NCBI GenBank assembly: GCA_002706335.1
Contig: PAKZ01000041.1
Span: 215,446-279,445, forward strand
Length of the DNA: 64,000 nucleotides
Origin: Ahrensia sp.
GTDB lineage: Bacteria > Pseudomonadota > Alphaproteobacteria > Rhizobiales > Rhizobiaceae
Direction of reading: 5' to 3'
Positions 16,330-25,285 of this stretch are shown one piece after another (within the stretch, counting starts at the first letter, position 1; every line of letters begins with the position of its first letter). Below the pieces are notes generated by a model. That model did not search any database and was not told where the DNA came from. It worked only from the letters and a program-made list of their open reading frames with translations. A program made the position numbers and the translations under genes.

Positions 16330-16782
16330 TTATCCCGCGTTTGCCACCTTCAAAGGTGTGGGTTCGACGACCGGTTTCGCGCGGGCCGGATTTTCATCGA
16401 GGATGGCTTCCTCGACCGCATAGAGCCCGCGGATCGTCTTAAGGGCCTCGTAGTATTTTTCTTCGGTCACGAGCCTGTCGACATGCTTCAGCTCGGAGAG
16501 GATCTTCTGATTGCTGAACGCCGTGATAAGCGACGGCAGGCTTTCGCGGAAAAGCGGCATCGCCGATTCCTTGTCGGCGGGCGACATCACCATGACCTGG
16601 ACGATGAAATAGAGCTGACGCAACGGCGTTGTCGCGTCCTCCGCCTGCAACACGTGGTTTTCCAGCAGGAACTGCACATCGTTCAGCAATTCGAGGGATA
16701 CCTTGCGATCGACGCGAATCACGGCGCCGTTGATGAATATCCGCTCGTTTGCCTTCAGGAAGATTTTGAAAGAGCTCTTCAT
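16330..16782 (-). CDS. flbT: flagellin synthesis repressor FlbT
   Basis: 150-residue FlbT, an alphaproteobacterial post-transcriptional regulator that binds the 5' leader of flagellin mRNA and controls its decay when hook assembly is incomplete (known from Caulobacter). The N-terminal ANERIFINGAVIRVDRKVSL and FLLENHVLQAEDATTPLRQL segments are characteristic. Overlaps flaF by 4 bases; the flaF-flbT pair together tunes flagellin output. The three flagellin genes at 29295-32769 are the likely targets. Confidence 0.95.
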   Translation of the reverse strand: MKSSFKIFLKANERIFINGAVIRVDRKVSLELLNDVQFLLENHVLQAEDATTPLRQLYFIVQVMVMSPADKESAMPLFRESLPSLITAFSNQKILSELKHVDRLVTEEKYYEALKTIRGLYAVEEAILDENPARAKPVVEPTPLKVANAG

Positions 16783-17126
16783 TTCAGTCCGTCCCGAATT
16801 ATTTTCGTTATGTCTAGGACCCCGGAGATGTTCTCCGATTCCCCTTTCCGGATCGCATCCGATTCACGCAGAACCCAAATTCCGATCGAGATGAGGCTGG
16901 CACGCAATTCCTTGGGAAGCGCGTTGTCCGGCGCGGCGAGATCGTCGAGCAAGGTGGTCCAGAGGCGGATCGTAAAATGTACGGCCTCGACGCAGGCAAA
17001 GCTTTTCACGCCGTCTTCGAGGGCCTTCGTCAGAAGATCCACCGACCGGTCAAAAAGCTCCCGCTCCCGATCACGCTGATCCGTGGGCGAATCTTCCTGG
17101 ATCTCAGCGTAACGCAACATAATCAT
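16779..17126 (-). CDS. flaF: flagellin secretion/regulatory protein FlaF
   Basis: 115 residues, helical, with the FlaF-type segments ERELFDRSVDLL and NALPKELRASLISIGIWVL. FlaF is needed for flagellin production/secretion and opposes FlbT in Caulobacter and relatives. The ATG at 17126 is used because GGTAG lies at good spacing before it; a Met two codons later is an alternative. It lies 40 bases after flgL. Confidence 0.94.
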   Translation of the reverse strand: MIMLRYAEIQEDSPTDQRDRERELFDRSVDLLTKALEDGVKSFACVEAVHFTIRLWTTLLDDLAAPDNALPKELRASLISIGIWVLRESDAIRKGESENISGVLDITKIIRDGLK

Positions 17127-17166
17127 GAGCTACCTACCATCTCGAAATGCACTGATTCGAATATCA

Positions 17167-18207
17167 TTAGAGATAATCCATTAACGACATTCTCTGAATT
17201 CTCGCGGTTATCTGATAAGACGCCTCAAGCTGCGTCATCAGCGAATTCAATTCGATGGAGACCTCATAGGGGTCGACCGCCTCGAGCTCGGAAGCGAAGC
17301 TTTCCAGCAATGATTTCTGGGATAACAATGTATCGTTGGCCCGGGTTATACGGCTCTCGACGAGGCCGACCTTGCCCTGGATATCCGTGATCGCGCCGTT
17401 GGCTGATCCCATGTTCGAAATGACGAAATCGGATACGCTGAGGAGCGACTCGGCGTTCAGATTGCTGTCGTACAGCTCCATGGCGACGACTGACGCCATC
17501 ATCATCCTGCGGAAACCGTCTTCATTGGCGCTGACGGAGGTGTCCGCGCTGACACCGGCATTGATACGCGACTGAAGGGGTTCGTCCGAGGCGGAGGATA
17601 CGTTCGCGGCCCATCCGGTCCCCATGTACAGATCCATGACGTCAACGTTCATGAAGTCTTCGATTTGCGCCGCCGTAATGCCGGAGGCCAGGGGGTCGTC
17701 CTTTGCAAAGCCGAAATAGGCCTGGAACGCCGCGTCGAAAGCGGCCTTTCCGCCGCCCGTCTCGTAATCGGCAATGGGCTGCTGGTCCGTGTTCTGTCCG
17801 CTGAAAATGAAGATGCCATTGACCTGCGTATTCAGGACCGAGGTCATCTCAGCGACAGTGCTGGCCGCGGTCTGCTGTGCGGTGGAGTACTGGGTCTTTT
17901 CGCCCATAACTATGCCGACGGCGTTGATCAGGCCGCTCGACAATTCGTTCATATAGTCCATGCTGTCCTGGGTCATCGTCAAGCGCGTCTGAATCTGACT
18001 GTTGGTGTCGATCAGGCTTTGCGCGTGGTCGATGTCGCTCTTGAAGGACTGGAGTTTCCGGCTTTCCGCTCCCAGCACGAGACCGCTGTCGGAGTGCTTG
18101 CCGGTGACGACTTCCTCCTGCAGCTGCGGCATCTTGCCCTGCAGCTGCGACGTCGACGACCGCAGGGCCAGGTTCAGCGCGTAGGTAGAGATGGTCGAGG
18201 TTCTCAT
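17167..18207 (-). CDS. flgL: hook-filament junction protein FlgL
   Basis: 346 residues with flagellin-type N-terminal (STYALNLALRSSTSQLQGKM) and C-terminal coiled-coil regions that form the D0/D1 core of HAP3. Gene order flgK-flgL with a 3-base gap is the normal arrangement. It is exported by the flagellar type III system and forms the junction on which filament grows. No unusual feature. Confidence 0.94.
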   Translation of the reverse strand: MRTSTISTYALNLALRSSTSQLQGKMPQLQEEVVTGKHSDSGLVLGAESRKLQSFKSDIDHAQSLIDTNSQIQTRLTMTQDSMDYMNELSSGLINAVGIVMGEKTQYSTAQQTAASTVAEMTSVLNTQVNGIFIFSGQNTDQQPIADYETGGGKAAFDAAFQAYFGFAKDDPLASGITAAQIEDFMNVDVMDLYMGTGWAANVSSASDEPLQSRINAGVSADTSVSANEDGFRRMMMASVVAMELYDSNLNAESLLSVSDFVISNMGSANGAITDIQGKVGLVESRITRANDTLLSQKSLLESFASELEAVDPYEVSIELNSLMTQLEASYQITARIQRMSLMDYL

Positions 18208-18210
18208 CCG

Positions 18211-19671
18211 TTACACCGCGTTCAGCAGAACCTGCATCATCTCGTCGATCGCCTGAACGATTCGAGCAGATGCCTGGTAGGATTGTTCGAGCTCGACGAG
18301 GATCGCCATCTCCTCATCCATGTTGACGCCCGTTTTCGACGACAACGACGATTGCAGCCGCTCATAGAGGGCGCCCTTTCCATCGGCCGCAGCGGAAGCG
18401 CGCGAGCGCAGGGACTCAAGCCAGCCGATCGAGGATTCGGAATATTCAGAAACCGAATAGCTGCCGGTGATGCCTGCACCCGGATCCGTCGCTACTGGCG
18501 CATTCATCCGATCGAGATAGGCAATCAACTGATCGGCGAAGCCGGCTTCGCCGGTGGAATTGGCGACATAGGCCGCACCATTTGCGCCACCATCGCGCAG
18601 GAGTTCGGGATTGCCGCCGACCGACGGATCGTAGGCCGGGTTGATGCCAATCGTCTGGGCGATACCGGTTTCGATCGTTCCGGCAAGCGGGATGATCGGC
18701 CCGCCTGCATAGGTGAACAGGCCGGCAAGGTCCGGCCCGCCGCCGCCCGACGTGTCGGTTTCGGCGAAAATGGTCACCATGCTGCGGGCGATCTCGTCGA
18801 GCTGCGCCTGCATGTCGACCGTCACGGTATCACGCAGCTGGACCATCGCCTCCAGCGTGCCGGTGGCGTTTGAATCGGCGCCAATGCCGCCAATCACAGG
18901 CACACCGTCGATACGGATCGTGTTGCCGGTAATCCCTGCCGAATAGGAGCTCAGCGGCTGGAAGGTCACCTCGCGCGGGACCGTCTCGAAGAGCGTTACC
19001 CCCTGATCGGTATAGAGAACGAAGTCATTGTTATCGCGCTTGACGACGGCGACGGAGACATATTCGGAGATCTGCTTGAGCAATGTGTCGCGCTGGTCTA
19101 GCGCGTCATTGACGTCAAGTCCGGATCCCGTTCCCTTTACGATCTCGTCGTTGACCTGCTTGAACTGATCCAGAAGATTGTTCAGCTCCGCAACGGAGGA
19201 ATTAATGTTCTGATCCAGCTCGGCGCGATATTCCTGTATCGCCAGCGACGAGCTGTTGAGCCCGTCGGAGAGTTCCTTCGCATAGCCGACGGCGGATTCA
19301 GCCAACAGCGTGTTGGAGGAATCGTTTCCGTAGAGCTGCAGCGCATCCTCGAAATTGGCGAGCAGAGTGGCGGCGGAAGTGGAGTTGTCGGCGCCGTTAA
19401 CCAGGCGCTGCAGCCGGTTGGCTCCGTTGCTGACGACCGACTGGGCCCGGCTGTCGGACAGCGCCTGTAAGCTGTCCCACAACAGGTCGTCGCTGGTGGC
19501 GCGATTGATGTTGACGACGCGCGCTCCGCCCCCTGCGCTGACGAGAACGGCATCGCGACGCACATAATTGGGGTTCGACGCCTCGGAAATGTTCCGCGAT
19601 GTCACGGTCGTTTGAATCCCCGTGTTCATCAGGGAGTTCTGAGCGATCCGTAGAGCCGAAGTGAGCGACAT
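18211..19671 (-). CDS. flgK: hook-associated protein FlgK
   Basis: 486 residues. N-terminal ALRIAQNSLMNTGIQTTVTS and the NISEASNPNYVRR motif, and the C-terminal LEQSYQASARIVQAIDEMMQ heptad region, are the conserved HAP1 ends. Middle part is variable. First junction protein between hook and filament, secreted through the flagellar apparatus. Separated from flgE by 82 bases, in which a secondary promoter is possible. Confidence 0.95.
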   Translation of the reverse strand: MSLTSALRIAQNSLMNTGIQTTVTSRNISEASNPNYVRRDAVLVSAGGGARVVNINRATSDDLLWDSLQALSDSRAQSVVSNGANRLQRLVNGADNSTSAATLLANFEDALQLYGNDSSNTLLAESAVGYAKELSDGLNSSSLAIQEYRAELDQNINSSVAELNNLLDQFKQVNDEIVKGTGSGLDVNDALDQRDTLLKQISEYVSVAVVKRDNNDFVLYTDQGVTLFETVPREVTFQPLSSYSAGITGNTIRIDGVPVIGGIGADSNATGTLEAMVQLRDTVTVDMQAQLDEIARSMVTIFAETDTSGGGGPDLAGLFTYAGGPIIPLAGTIETGIAQTIGINPAYDPSVGGNPELLRDGGANGAAYVANSTGEAGFADQLIAYLDRMNAPVATDPGAGITGSYSVSEYSESSIGWLESLRSRASAAADGKGALYERLQSSLSSKTGVNMDEEMAILVELEQSYQASARIVQAIDEMMQVLLNAV

Positions 19672-19753
19672 CGTCAGTTGTTCCGTTTTGCCGCGTATCC
19701 CCTATACGATCGGCTGCATTCGAACTTCGTGCGTACGCGGTACAAATTCATTC

Positions 19754-21010
19754 CTAGCGAACGACGTTCAGTAGAACGTCCATCAGGTCCGATCCGGTTT
19801 GGAAGACCTTGGAATTCGCCGTGTAGCTGCGTTGCGCCTGGATCATGTCCGTCAGCTCTTCGGCGATATCGACATTGGCCGACTCCGCCGCGCCCGACAC
19901 GATCTTGCCGTTGCCGCCTGAATTGGCGAAGCCGATCTTGACCTCGCCTGAATTCTCCGTGGTCTGGAAGAGGTTGCCAGACAACGACTGCAGCTGATCC
20001 GGGCTCGCAACCGACGCCATACCGATGCGATAAAGCGATTGCACGGAGCCGTCGCTGAACTGTGCGTTTACGATGCCATCGGCCGAGATCTCGATGCTGT
20101 CGATGGTGGCCGGCGCGTTGCCGTTCACCTTGATGTCGGACACCAGGAAGTCGGTTGCCAGCTGGGTCATGTTGCCGAGGCCGATTTCCAGGGCTTCGCC
20201 GCCCGGCACGTTGACCGTGATCGACGTCGGGCTGAAAGCATCCAGATCGCCGGTCGTCGGGTCGAATGTGAGCGTTTCGGTGGCAAGCGGACCCGCCGTG
20301 TAGGGAAACCCAGTTCCCGAGGACGCTTCGGCCTGGTCGAACACCGACAGTTCCCAGGTGTTGGTGCCGGTCTTCGTGTAATAGAGATCGAGCATGATCT
20401 CGCCGCCCAGGCTGTCGTAGACGACCCAGGACGATTTCGCGGTGTACTCGCTTGTCGAAAGGTTCGCGGACGGCAAATCGCCGGTCACGGCTTCGGACGA
20501 GCTCGGCAGGTTCGACGAGAACGTCGCCTCGGTGGAGGCGGTGGCTTCGAGGGCCGCGCTCGTTATCGTGACCGTTTCGAGACCTTCATAGCTGTTGACG
20601 ACCGCAGAAGGCACGCCGTTGTCGTAGCTGTAGCCAACCAGATAATAGCCGGCCGAATTGACAAGGCGGCCCTGGGAATCGGGAACGAACGAACCGGCGC
20701 GCGTCAGGTAGGACGTGCCCTCGGCATCCTGGACGATGAAGAAACCATTGCCATCGATCGCGAGGTCGGTCGTCGAATTGGTGTATTCGAGAACGCCCTG
20801 CTGGGAAACAGCCTGGCGGACCGTGGTGACGATGCCGCCGGAGTTGTAGGCGCCGGCCGACCCGTTCACGACCAGCGTCGAAAACTCGGTGCTGAAGCCC
20901 TTGTAGCCCGCGGTGTCAGCGTTCGCGATATTGTCAGCGACTGTCGAAAGCCTGCTTGCCTGCCCCTGCATACCGGACACGCCGGTGCGCATCATACCGT
21001 AAAGGCTCAT
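19754..21010 (-). CDS. flgE: flagellar hook protein FlgE
   Basis: 418 residues. N-terminal MRTGVSGMQGQASRLSTVAD with NIANADTAGYK (rod/hook consensus), a Thr/Ser/Gly-rich middle, and the C-terminal EELTDMIQAQRSYTANSKVF motif of rod-hook family proteins. Length is typical for rhizobial FlgE. The gene follows rem by 21 bases and starts the hook-junction operon flgE-flgK-flgL. Confidence 0.96.
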   Translation of the reverse strand: MSLYGMMRTGVSGMQGQASRLSTVADNIANADTAGYKGFSTEFSTLVVNGSAGAYNSGGIVTTVRQAVSQQGVLEYTNSTTDLAIDGNGFFIVQDAEGTSYLTRAGSFVPDSQGRLVNSAGYYLVGYSYDNGVPSAVVNSYEGLETVTITSAALEATASTEATFSSNLPSSSEAVTGDLPSANLSTSEYTAKSSWVVYDSLGGEIMLDLYYTKTGTNTWELSVFDQAEASSGTGFPYTAGPLATETLTFDPTTGDLDAFSPTSITVNVPGGEALEIGLGNMTQLATDFLVSDIKVNGNAPATIDSIEISADGIVNAQFSDGSVQSLYRIGMASVASPDQLQSLSGNLFQTTENSGEVKIGFANSGGNGKIVSGAAESANVDIAEELTDMIQAQRSYTANSKVFQTGSDLMDVLLNVVR

Positions 21011-21031
21011 GAGGAAATCCCTCCTGTTGCT

Positions 21032-21799
21032 TTAGCCTCCGACAATAGCCTCCAAATCTTGTCCGAACCTGCCCCCGGCCTCGGCGACCTCAGGCTTTTC
21101 GCTCGCATTCTCGGCGTCTCGCACGCTGGCCGGAGCCTCGAGGCGGTAGCCCAGAAAGCGCTTGGAATCGATGATTTCGTAGCCGAGCACCTTGCGCAGT
21201 TTCTTGCGCAGTTTAGAGATATGGCTCTCGATCACGCACTCCTCGACGTCCTGTTCGAACAGGCCGTAGACGGCGTTATAGATCTGACTGCGCGTGGCGC
21301 GGCGATCACCGTTGGATGCGAGATACTCGAGAATGCGCCGCTCGCGGCGGGGCAGCGGAAAGCTGCAGCCGTCGATCTCGGGATCGCGCCCGTCGGTGAA
21401 GACACGCAGACGTCCGAACTCGAAAACCGAGCGCGACGTATCCTTGCGGCGGCGAATGGCAGCCACCCGCGCCAGGATCTCACGGACGTGGATCGGCTTG
21501 CGCACGACATCATCGGCGCCGACTTCGAACCGGCGCAGTATATCCGGCAGCGAATTCTGCTCGATCAGCGAAATAACAGGCGTTTTCGCGGTCGAACGAA
21601 TACAGCTGATCGCACAAATACTCTCGTCGGTATCGCCAACAAGAAAGGCTTCTATTGATTCAAGCTCGTTTGCGCAAATTGAATCAAGCCAATTGGGAAG
21701 TTCTTTTCCCGAAACTCCAAATACAGGGTATCCAATACGCTGGAACATACCGCCGAATCCTTGCAAAACAAGGTCGCGGTCGTCGATGACGACTATCAT
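21032..21799 (-). CDS. rem: OmpR-like motility activator Rem/FtcR
   Basis: 255 residues: a receiver-like domain (1-115) and a winged-helix DNA-binding domain (about 125-222; RRERRILEYLASNGDRRATR, then SHISKLRKKLRKVLGYEI). The gene immediately precedes flgE, as rem does in S. meliloti and ftcR in Brucella, where it activates class III flagellar genes. In the receiver domain Asp6/Asp7 and the KPIHV lysine are kept, but the phospho-site segment reads FLVGDTDES and not the usual DxxMP, and there is no adjacent histidine kinase, so it may work without phosphorylation. A roughly 30-residue disordered tail follows the DNA-binding domain. Confidence 0.88.
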   Translation of the reverse strand: MIVVIDDRDLVLQGFGGMFQRIGYPVFGVSGKELPNWLDSICANELESIEAFLVGDTDESICAISCIRSTAKTPVISLIEQNSLPDILRRFEVGADDVVRKPIHVREILARVAAIRRRKDTSRSVFEFGRLRVFTDGRDPEIDGCSFPLPRRERRILEYLASNGDRRATRSQIYNAVYGLFEQDVEECVIESHISKLRKKLRKVLGYEIIDSKRFLGYRLEAPASVRDAENASEKPEVAEAGGRFGQDLEAIVGG

Positions 21800-21943
21800 T
21801 TAACATCCCCCGCCCGAATCACTTCATTGTTCGGCCCTTCCGGCTTAACGGAGCAGAGAATCTTTCCACAATGGCAATTTCTCGCAGGTTGCTTTGTTAA
21901 CTTTTCTCTGAATGAAAACGAATCGGGTTTCCGACGGTCCGTC

Positions 21944-22576
21944 TTACTTCCCGCAAAAGGCGCGAGCGGAGGGGGTCCAGTTGCCGACGCCGGTAGCCAC
22001 CATGTTCGTGATCACCCGGCAGACATAACGCTTCTGCGCGGCATTGTTGTCGGGCCCGGCATGGTAGCGCGCTACCGCCATCGACCACGTTTTATGCTTT
22101 TTTTTCAACTCCCTAAGAAATGAGGCGGCATACATAACGTTGCGTTCGGGGTCAAACATCGCGGCGTCGGAGGGGAAGCGGTCGCGGTGGTAATGATGGT
22201 TGATCTGCATGCATCCGACGTCGATCAGACGGGCTCCGTGGCGGCGCGCCTTGTCGAAGTCACGCAACGCGGCTTCAACCGTCGCGGGAAACTCGGTCCT
22301 GCCCTCGATGTTCATCGCATAGGGGTGAAGGCCTCCTTTCAAGCCGGATTCGGTCAGCCCGACCGCATAAAGAACGGCGATCGGGACGTTGTAGGTCTTC
22401 GCCGCCTGCATCACATAGCGTTCACAGATGCCTTGCGCTTGCGGAGCGGCTGCCGATTCGGCGTCAGATGAAAAGCCGATCATGGCCGTCAGCATCGCCA
22501 GAATCGGCATTGCCGCGGCCAAGCGGGCTGCGGGAGTTGCCCGACGGGGCTTCGCGATTGGGATTTCTCGATTCAT
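21944..22576 (-). CDS. flagellar-cluster lytic transglycosylase (orf38-type)
   Basis: 210 residues from the ATG at 22576. Arg-rich n-region and hydrophobic core (about 20-36) form a signal peptide with likely cleavage after Ala-Glu-Ser-Ala. The mature part is a transglycosylase SLT domain with catalytic Glu76 in AVGLTESGLKGG, then VGCMQINHHYH and VARYHAGPDN. It probably opens peptidoglycan for the rod. The first 113 bases overlap the end of fliK in another frame; a later start at 22510 would cut the signal peptide n-region and reduce the overlap. S. meliloti has an equivalent gene between motD and rem. Confidence 0.88.
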   Translation of the reverse strand: MNREIPIAKPRRATPAARLAAAMPILAMLTAMIGFSSDAESAAAPQAQGICERYVMQAAKTYNVPIAVLYAVGLTESGLKGGLHPYAMNIEGRTEFPATVEAALRDFDKARRHGARLIDVGCMQINHHYHRDRFPSDAAMFDPERNVMYAASFLRELKKKHKTWSMAVARYHAGPDNNAAQKRYVCRVITNMVATGVGNWTPSARAFCGK

Positions 22577-24065
22577 TTGACGTGTTCCCGCGGTTGTCCT
22601 GTCCCGCGAACTGTCCGGACGTGTCGCGGTTTTGGCCGGTGAATTGCTGCGACGTCTGGTCGTTTCGATTGACGGAGACGGTGATATCGGAGGAGGAGAC
22701 ACCGGCGGCGCGCAACGCCGAGCGGATCGCGTCGGAATCGCGCGAGAGCATCTCCGCCGTCTTGTCGGATTCGGCGCGGATCGCGACGTGCAGCTGACCA
22801 TCGACCGAATGCAGCCGAATATTCACTGTCCCGAGTTCCGCCGGATTGAGCTGCAATTGCATCGAGCGGAGCGGGCGGTTGGGCGTGCCATTGGAGGTTA
22901 CGGTAACGCGCGTCGGGGCCAGTTCCTCGATATCGCGCGCGACCGCTTCGGCGACCTGCCCGGCCGGGGATGCAGCGCCGCCCGTCGCAGAAGCTTGCGT
23001 CATCTGAAAGACCGAAGCGGTCTGCGCGGGCTTGTCCGCGGCGGAAGCCTGGGCCGCCGTGGCTGTATTCGTCTGCGCTGTTGCCGCTACCGTTTTCGAT
23101 GCACGGTCAATCGCCGTGTCCGTAACGACGGCGGGTTCGGCTTTGCCGCCCGTATTCGCGGGCGTGTCGGGCTTCAGTTCAGGTGCGGGAGCCGATGCGT
23201 CCGATGCTGGTGCGGCGGGAGCCGCTGTTGCTCCTGCGCCTGACCTGGCAGCGCTGACCGCGCCCGTTCCCGAAGCTGTATCGCCCTGGCCGCGAACCGC
23301 CGAATTGCTAGCAGCATCCGCTGTGACCGGCGCTGATGCCGCACCGTCGGCCGGGCGCGATCCGGTCTGGTCGGTGGATGCACCCTTCCGCGTGCGTCCG
23401 GTTTCGCCGGAAGCCGCCGCCGTTTCACCCGCCTTGCGCACCGAAGGGCGATCGCCCGTATTCGTCGCCGCGACCTGCGCTTCTGCGGAAGTTTCGCCGC
23501 CGGCCTCTTCAGACTTCTTCCGCGCCGCATCCGCCGGAACTTCGCTTTCCCCGGATGCCGACGACAAATCCTCAACACTCGCATTCGCAGCTGCAACGTC
23601 GGGATCAACGGCCGTCGACTGTGCGGACGGCGTTGCGGGGCCCGCCGTGCCGTTGCCGGCTTCCTCAGGTGCCTCATCATCCTGGCCGGAAGCATCGTCC
23701 GTCGGCGCCCCGGGGAGCCGAACCGCTTCGACAATCTCGGTCTCCGATGCGGTCTGCCCAGCGACGGCCTCATCGATACCTGCTTCTTCGGATTCGGTGG
23801 AAGCCTCGTCTCCGGCGGCATTTCGCCAACGCGCCGCTGCGAGGAAATCATCTTGCTTGGTCCGGACGGCATCCGGCGTGGTGTCTGTCGTTTCGGCCGT
23901 TTCGGCCCCGCCCCTGCCCGAAGCTCCGGGGGTTTCCCCTTTCATTGCCTGGTCGAGAGTTTCCGCGAACCCGCCATCGGACCCCGCAGATCTCCGTGCC
24001 TGCCCGCCCGTCGACGCGAGAGCTGTTGTGGATGCCAGCGTTGCCGTGGTGCCATTGCCAATCAT
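22464..24065 (-). CDS. fliK: hook-length control protein FliK (MotD)
   Basis: 533 residues. About 370 residues of low-complexity Ala/Thr/Ser/Glu/Pro-rich sequence, as expected for the molecular-ruler part, then the Flg_hook domain: MQLQLNPAELGTVNIRLHSV and LHVAIRAESDKTAEMLSRDS through SSDITVSVNR. The Gln/Asn/Arg-rich tail follows. In rhizobia this gene was first named motD because it follows motC. It overlaps motC by 4 bases and the transglycosylase gene by 113. Secreted through the export apparatus to set hook length. Confidence 0.9.
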   Translation of the reverse strand: MIGNGTTATLASTTALASTGGQARRSAGSDGGFAETLDQAMKGETPGASGRGGAETAETTDTTPDAVRTKQDDFLAAARWRNAAGDEASTESEEAGIDEAVAGQTASETEIVEAVRLPGAPTDDASGQDDEAPEEAGNGTAGPATPSAQSTAVDPDVAAANASVEDLSSASGESEVPADAARKKSEEAGGETSAEAQVAATNTGDRPSVRKAGETAAASGETGRTRKGASTDQTGSRPADGAASAPVTADAASNSAVRGQGDTASGTGAVSAARSGAGATAAPAAPASDASAPAPELKPDTPANTGGKAEPAVVTDTAIDRASKTVAATAQTNTATAAQASAADKPAQTASVFQMTQASATGGAASPAGQVAEAVARDIEELAPTRVTVTSNGTPNRPLRSMQLQLNPAELGTVNIRLHSVDGQLHVAIRAESDKTAEMLSRDSDAIRSALRAAGVSSSDITVSVNRNDQTSQQFTGQNRDTSGQFAGQDNRGNTSNESRNPNREAPSGNSRSPLGRGNADSGDADGHDRLFI

Positions 24066-25285
24066 TTAAGGTTCCCCAACATCTCGTCGATGTCGCCGAG
24101 TTTGTCACGTGTACCGCCGACGAATTCGTCGAAATCAGAAAGGCCGTTGTCCGGCGTGTCGTCCTCGGGAGCCTTGAAGATGCTCTCACGGCGCGGCGTG
24201 GGCGTCGATCCGATCGACGCTGTCACAGTCGGCTCCGGATCCATAACCGCCTTGGCGATTGCGAGGACCGCATCTAGCAGCTCGCGATCGCCGTCGGAGA
24301 GGACGGAACGATCAATCGCTTCCAGATCCGCCATGACGGTTTCGATGTTTTCGGAGATGACTTCGGATATCTGCGCATAAAGCGCCTGGCGCGCATCGAT
24401 CTGGGGATCGACGTCCGGTTTGGATGACTCGTCTGCTTCTTCCGGCATGAGCTCCGCCAGATGACGCACTAAGCCGCTACGGCCTTCCACAGTCGCCTTG
24501 CGCATCAATCGCACGACCACGGCGCTGCGATAGGGTTCGGGCATGAACTCCACCACCTCGAGCACGCCTTCGATGTCCACCTGGCCATCCAGAACGATCA
24601 CGCCGTCCACAAACTCGGCAGCGAACTGCACGGCATAAGGCGATGCGATGTAACGGCGCGCGTAACGGCTGGCGACCCGGAGGAAGGAATGGGGATCCTG
24701 CCGGCGCTTGTGGATCGTCATCAGGCGGCGCAAGGCCGCTTCCTCTACCAGCGTACCCGGCGCCAGCAGCCGTGCGGCGTCGAAATCCTTACGGGCACTT
24801 TCATCGTCCTTGGTTACAAGGCCGCGCACCAATCCAAGATATGCACCGAACAGGCCGCCGATCTTCATCGGATCGACATCCTTCAGCCGCGCCTCCGCCG
24901 TGCGGCCCGCGCCCTTCTGATAGACGAGGATCGCAATCGCCAGACGAACGATCTCATCGTCCCTGCCGCCGAGATCGGCAAGGCGCGTCTGCAGCGTATC
25001 GGGATTTCCTCCGGCCATGGCGTAGGCGATCAGCGCCCTGGCATTTTTCGGCTCGCGCAGTTCCGCAGCATTCATGTTGCGAAATCCCTGGTCGATGAGT
25101 TTGACCAGTTCCAGCTGCATGCCGAGCGCGGACTTGTCCCCATCGGCAATTTCGTCCTGGATTCGCTGCAGCGAGCGCACCAGCTTGTAAGGCTCTGTTT
25201 CCAGCCCGGATGCCGCTCCCGACTGCATGGCGGCCAGCACCACGCCGCAGGCCGCCAACGCAGTTATCGCCCGCCTCACGCTCAT
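24062..25285 (-). CDS. motC: periplasmic motility protein MotC
   Basis: 407 residues with a cleavable signal peptide (hydrophobic 8-26, cleavage near Ala-Ala-Ser-Gly). The mature protein is mostly helical, with the rhizobium-specific MotC pattern. MotC binds the periplasmic part of MotB and is needed for motor rotation in S. meliloti; its chaperone MotE is encoded at 35006-35551. It overlaps motB and fliK by 4 bases each. The last 60 residues are acidic and Pro/Ser-rich. Confidence 0.9.
   Translation of the reverse strand: MSVRRAITALAACGVVLAAMQSGAASGLETEPYKLVRSLQRIQDEIADGDKSALGMQLELVKLIDQGFRNMNAAELREPKNARALIAYAMAGGNPDTLQTRLADLGGRDDEIVRLAIAILVYQKGAGRTAEARLKDVDPMKIGGLFGAYLGLVRGLVTKDDESARKDFDAARLLAPGTLVEEAALRRLMTIHKRRQDPHSFLRVASRYARRYIASPYAVQFAAEFVDGVIVLDGQVDIEGVLEVVEFMPEPYRSAVVVRLMRKATVEGRSGLVRHLAELMPEEADESSKPDVDPQIDARQALYAQISEVISENIETVMADLEAIDRSVLSDGDRELLDAVLAIAKAVMDPEPTVTASIGSTPTPRRESIFKAPEDDTPDNGLSDFDEFVGGTRDKLGDIDEMLGNLK

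Noticed and set aside
20039..21658. A 539-codon plus-strand frame opposite flgE and rem
   Set aside because: Complementary-strand openness of two strongly supported genes; no family signature.
23174..24277. Long open frames on both strands across fliK
   Set aside because: They arise from the GC-rich low-complexity Ala/Thr/Ser codons of fliK; their translations are Arg/Pro-rich and match nothing.
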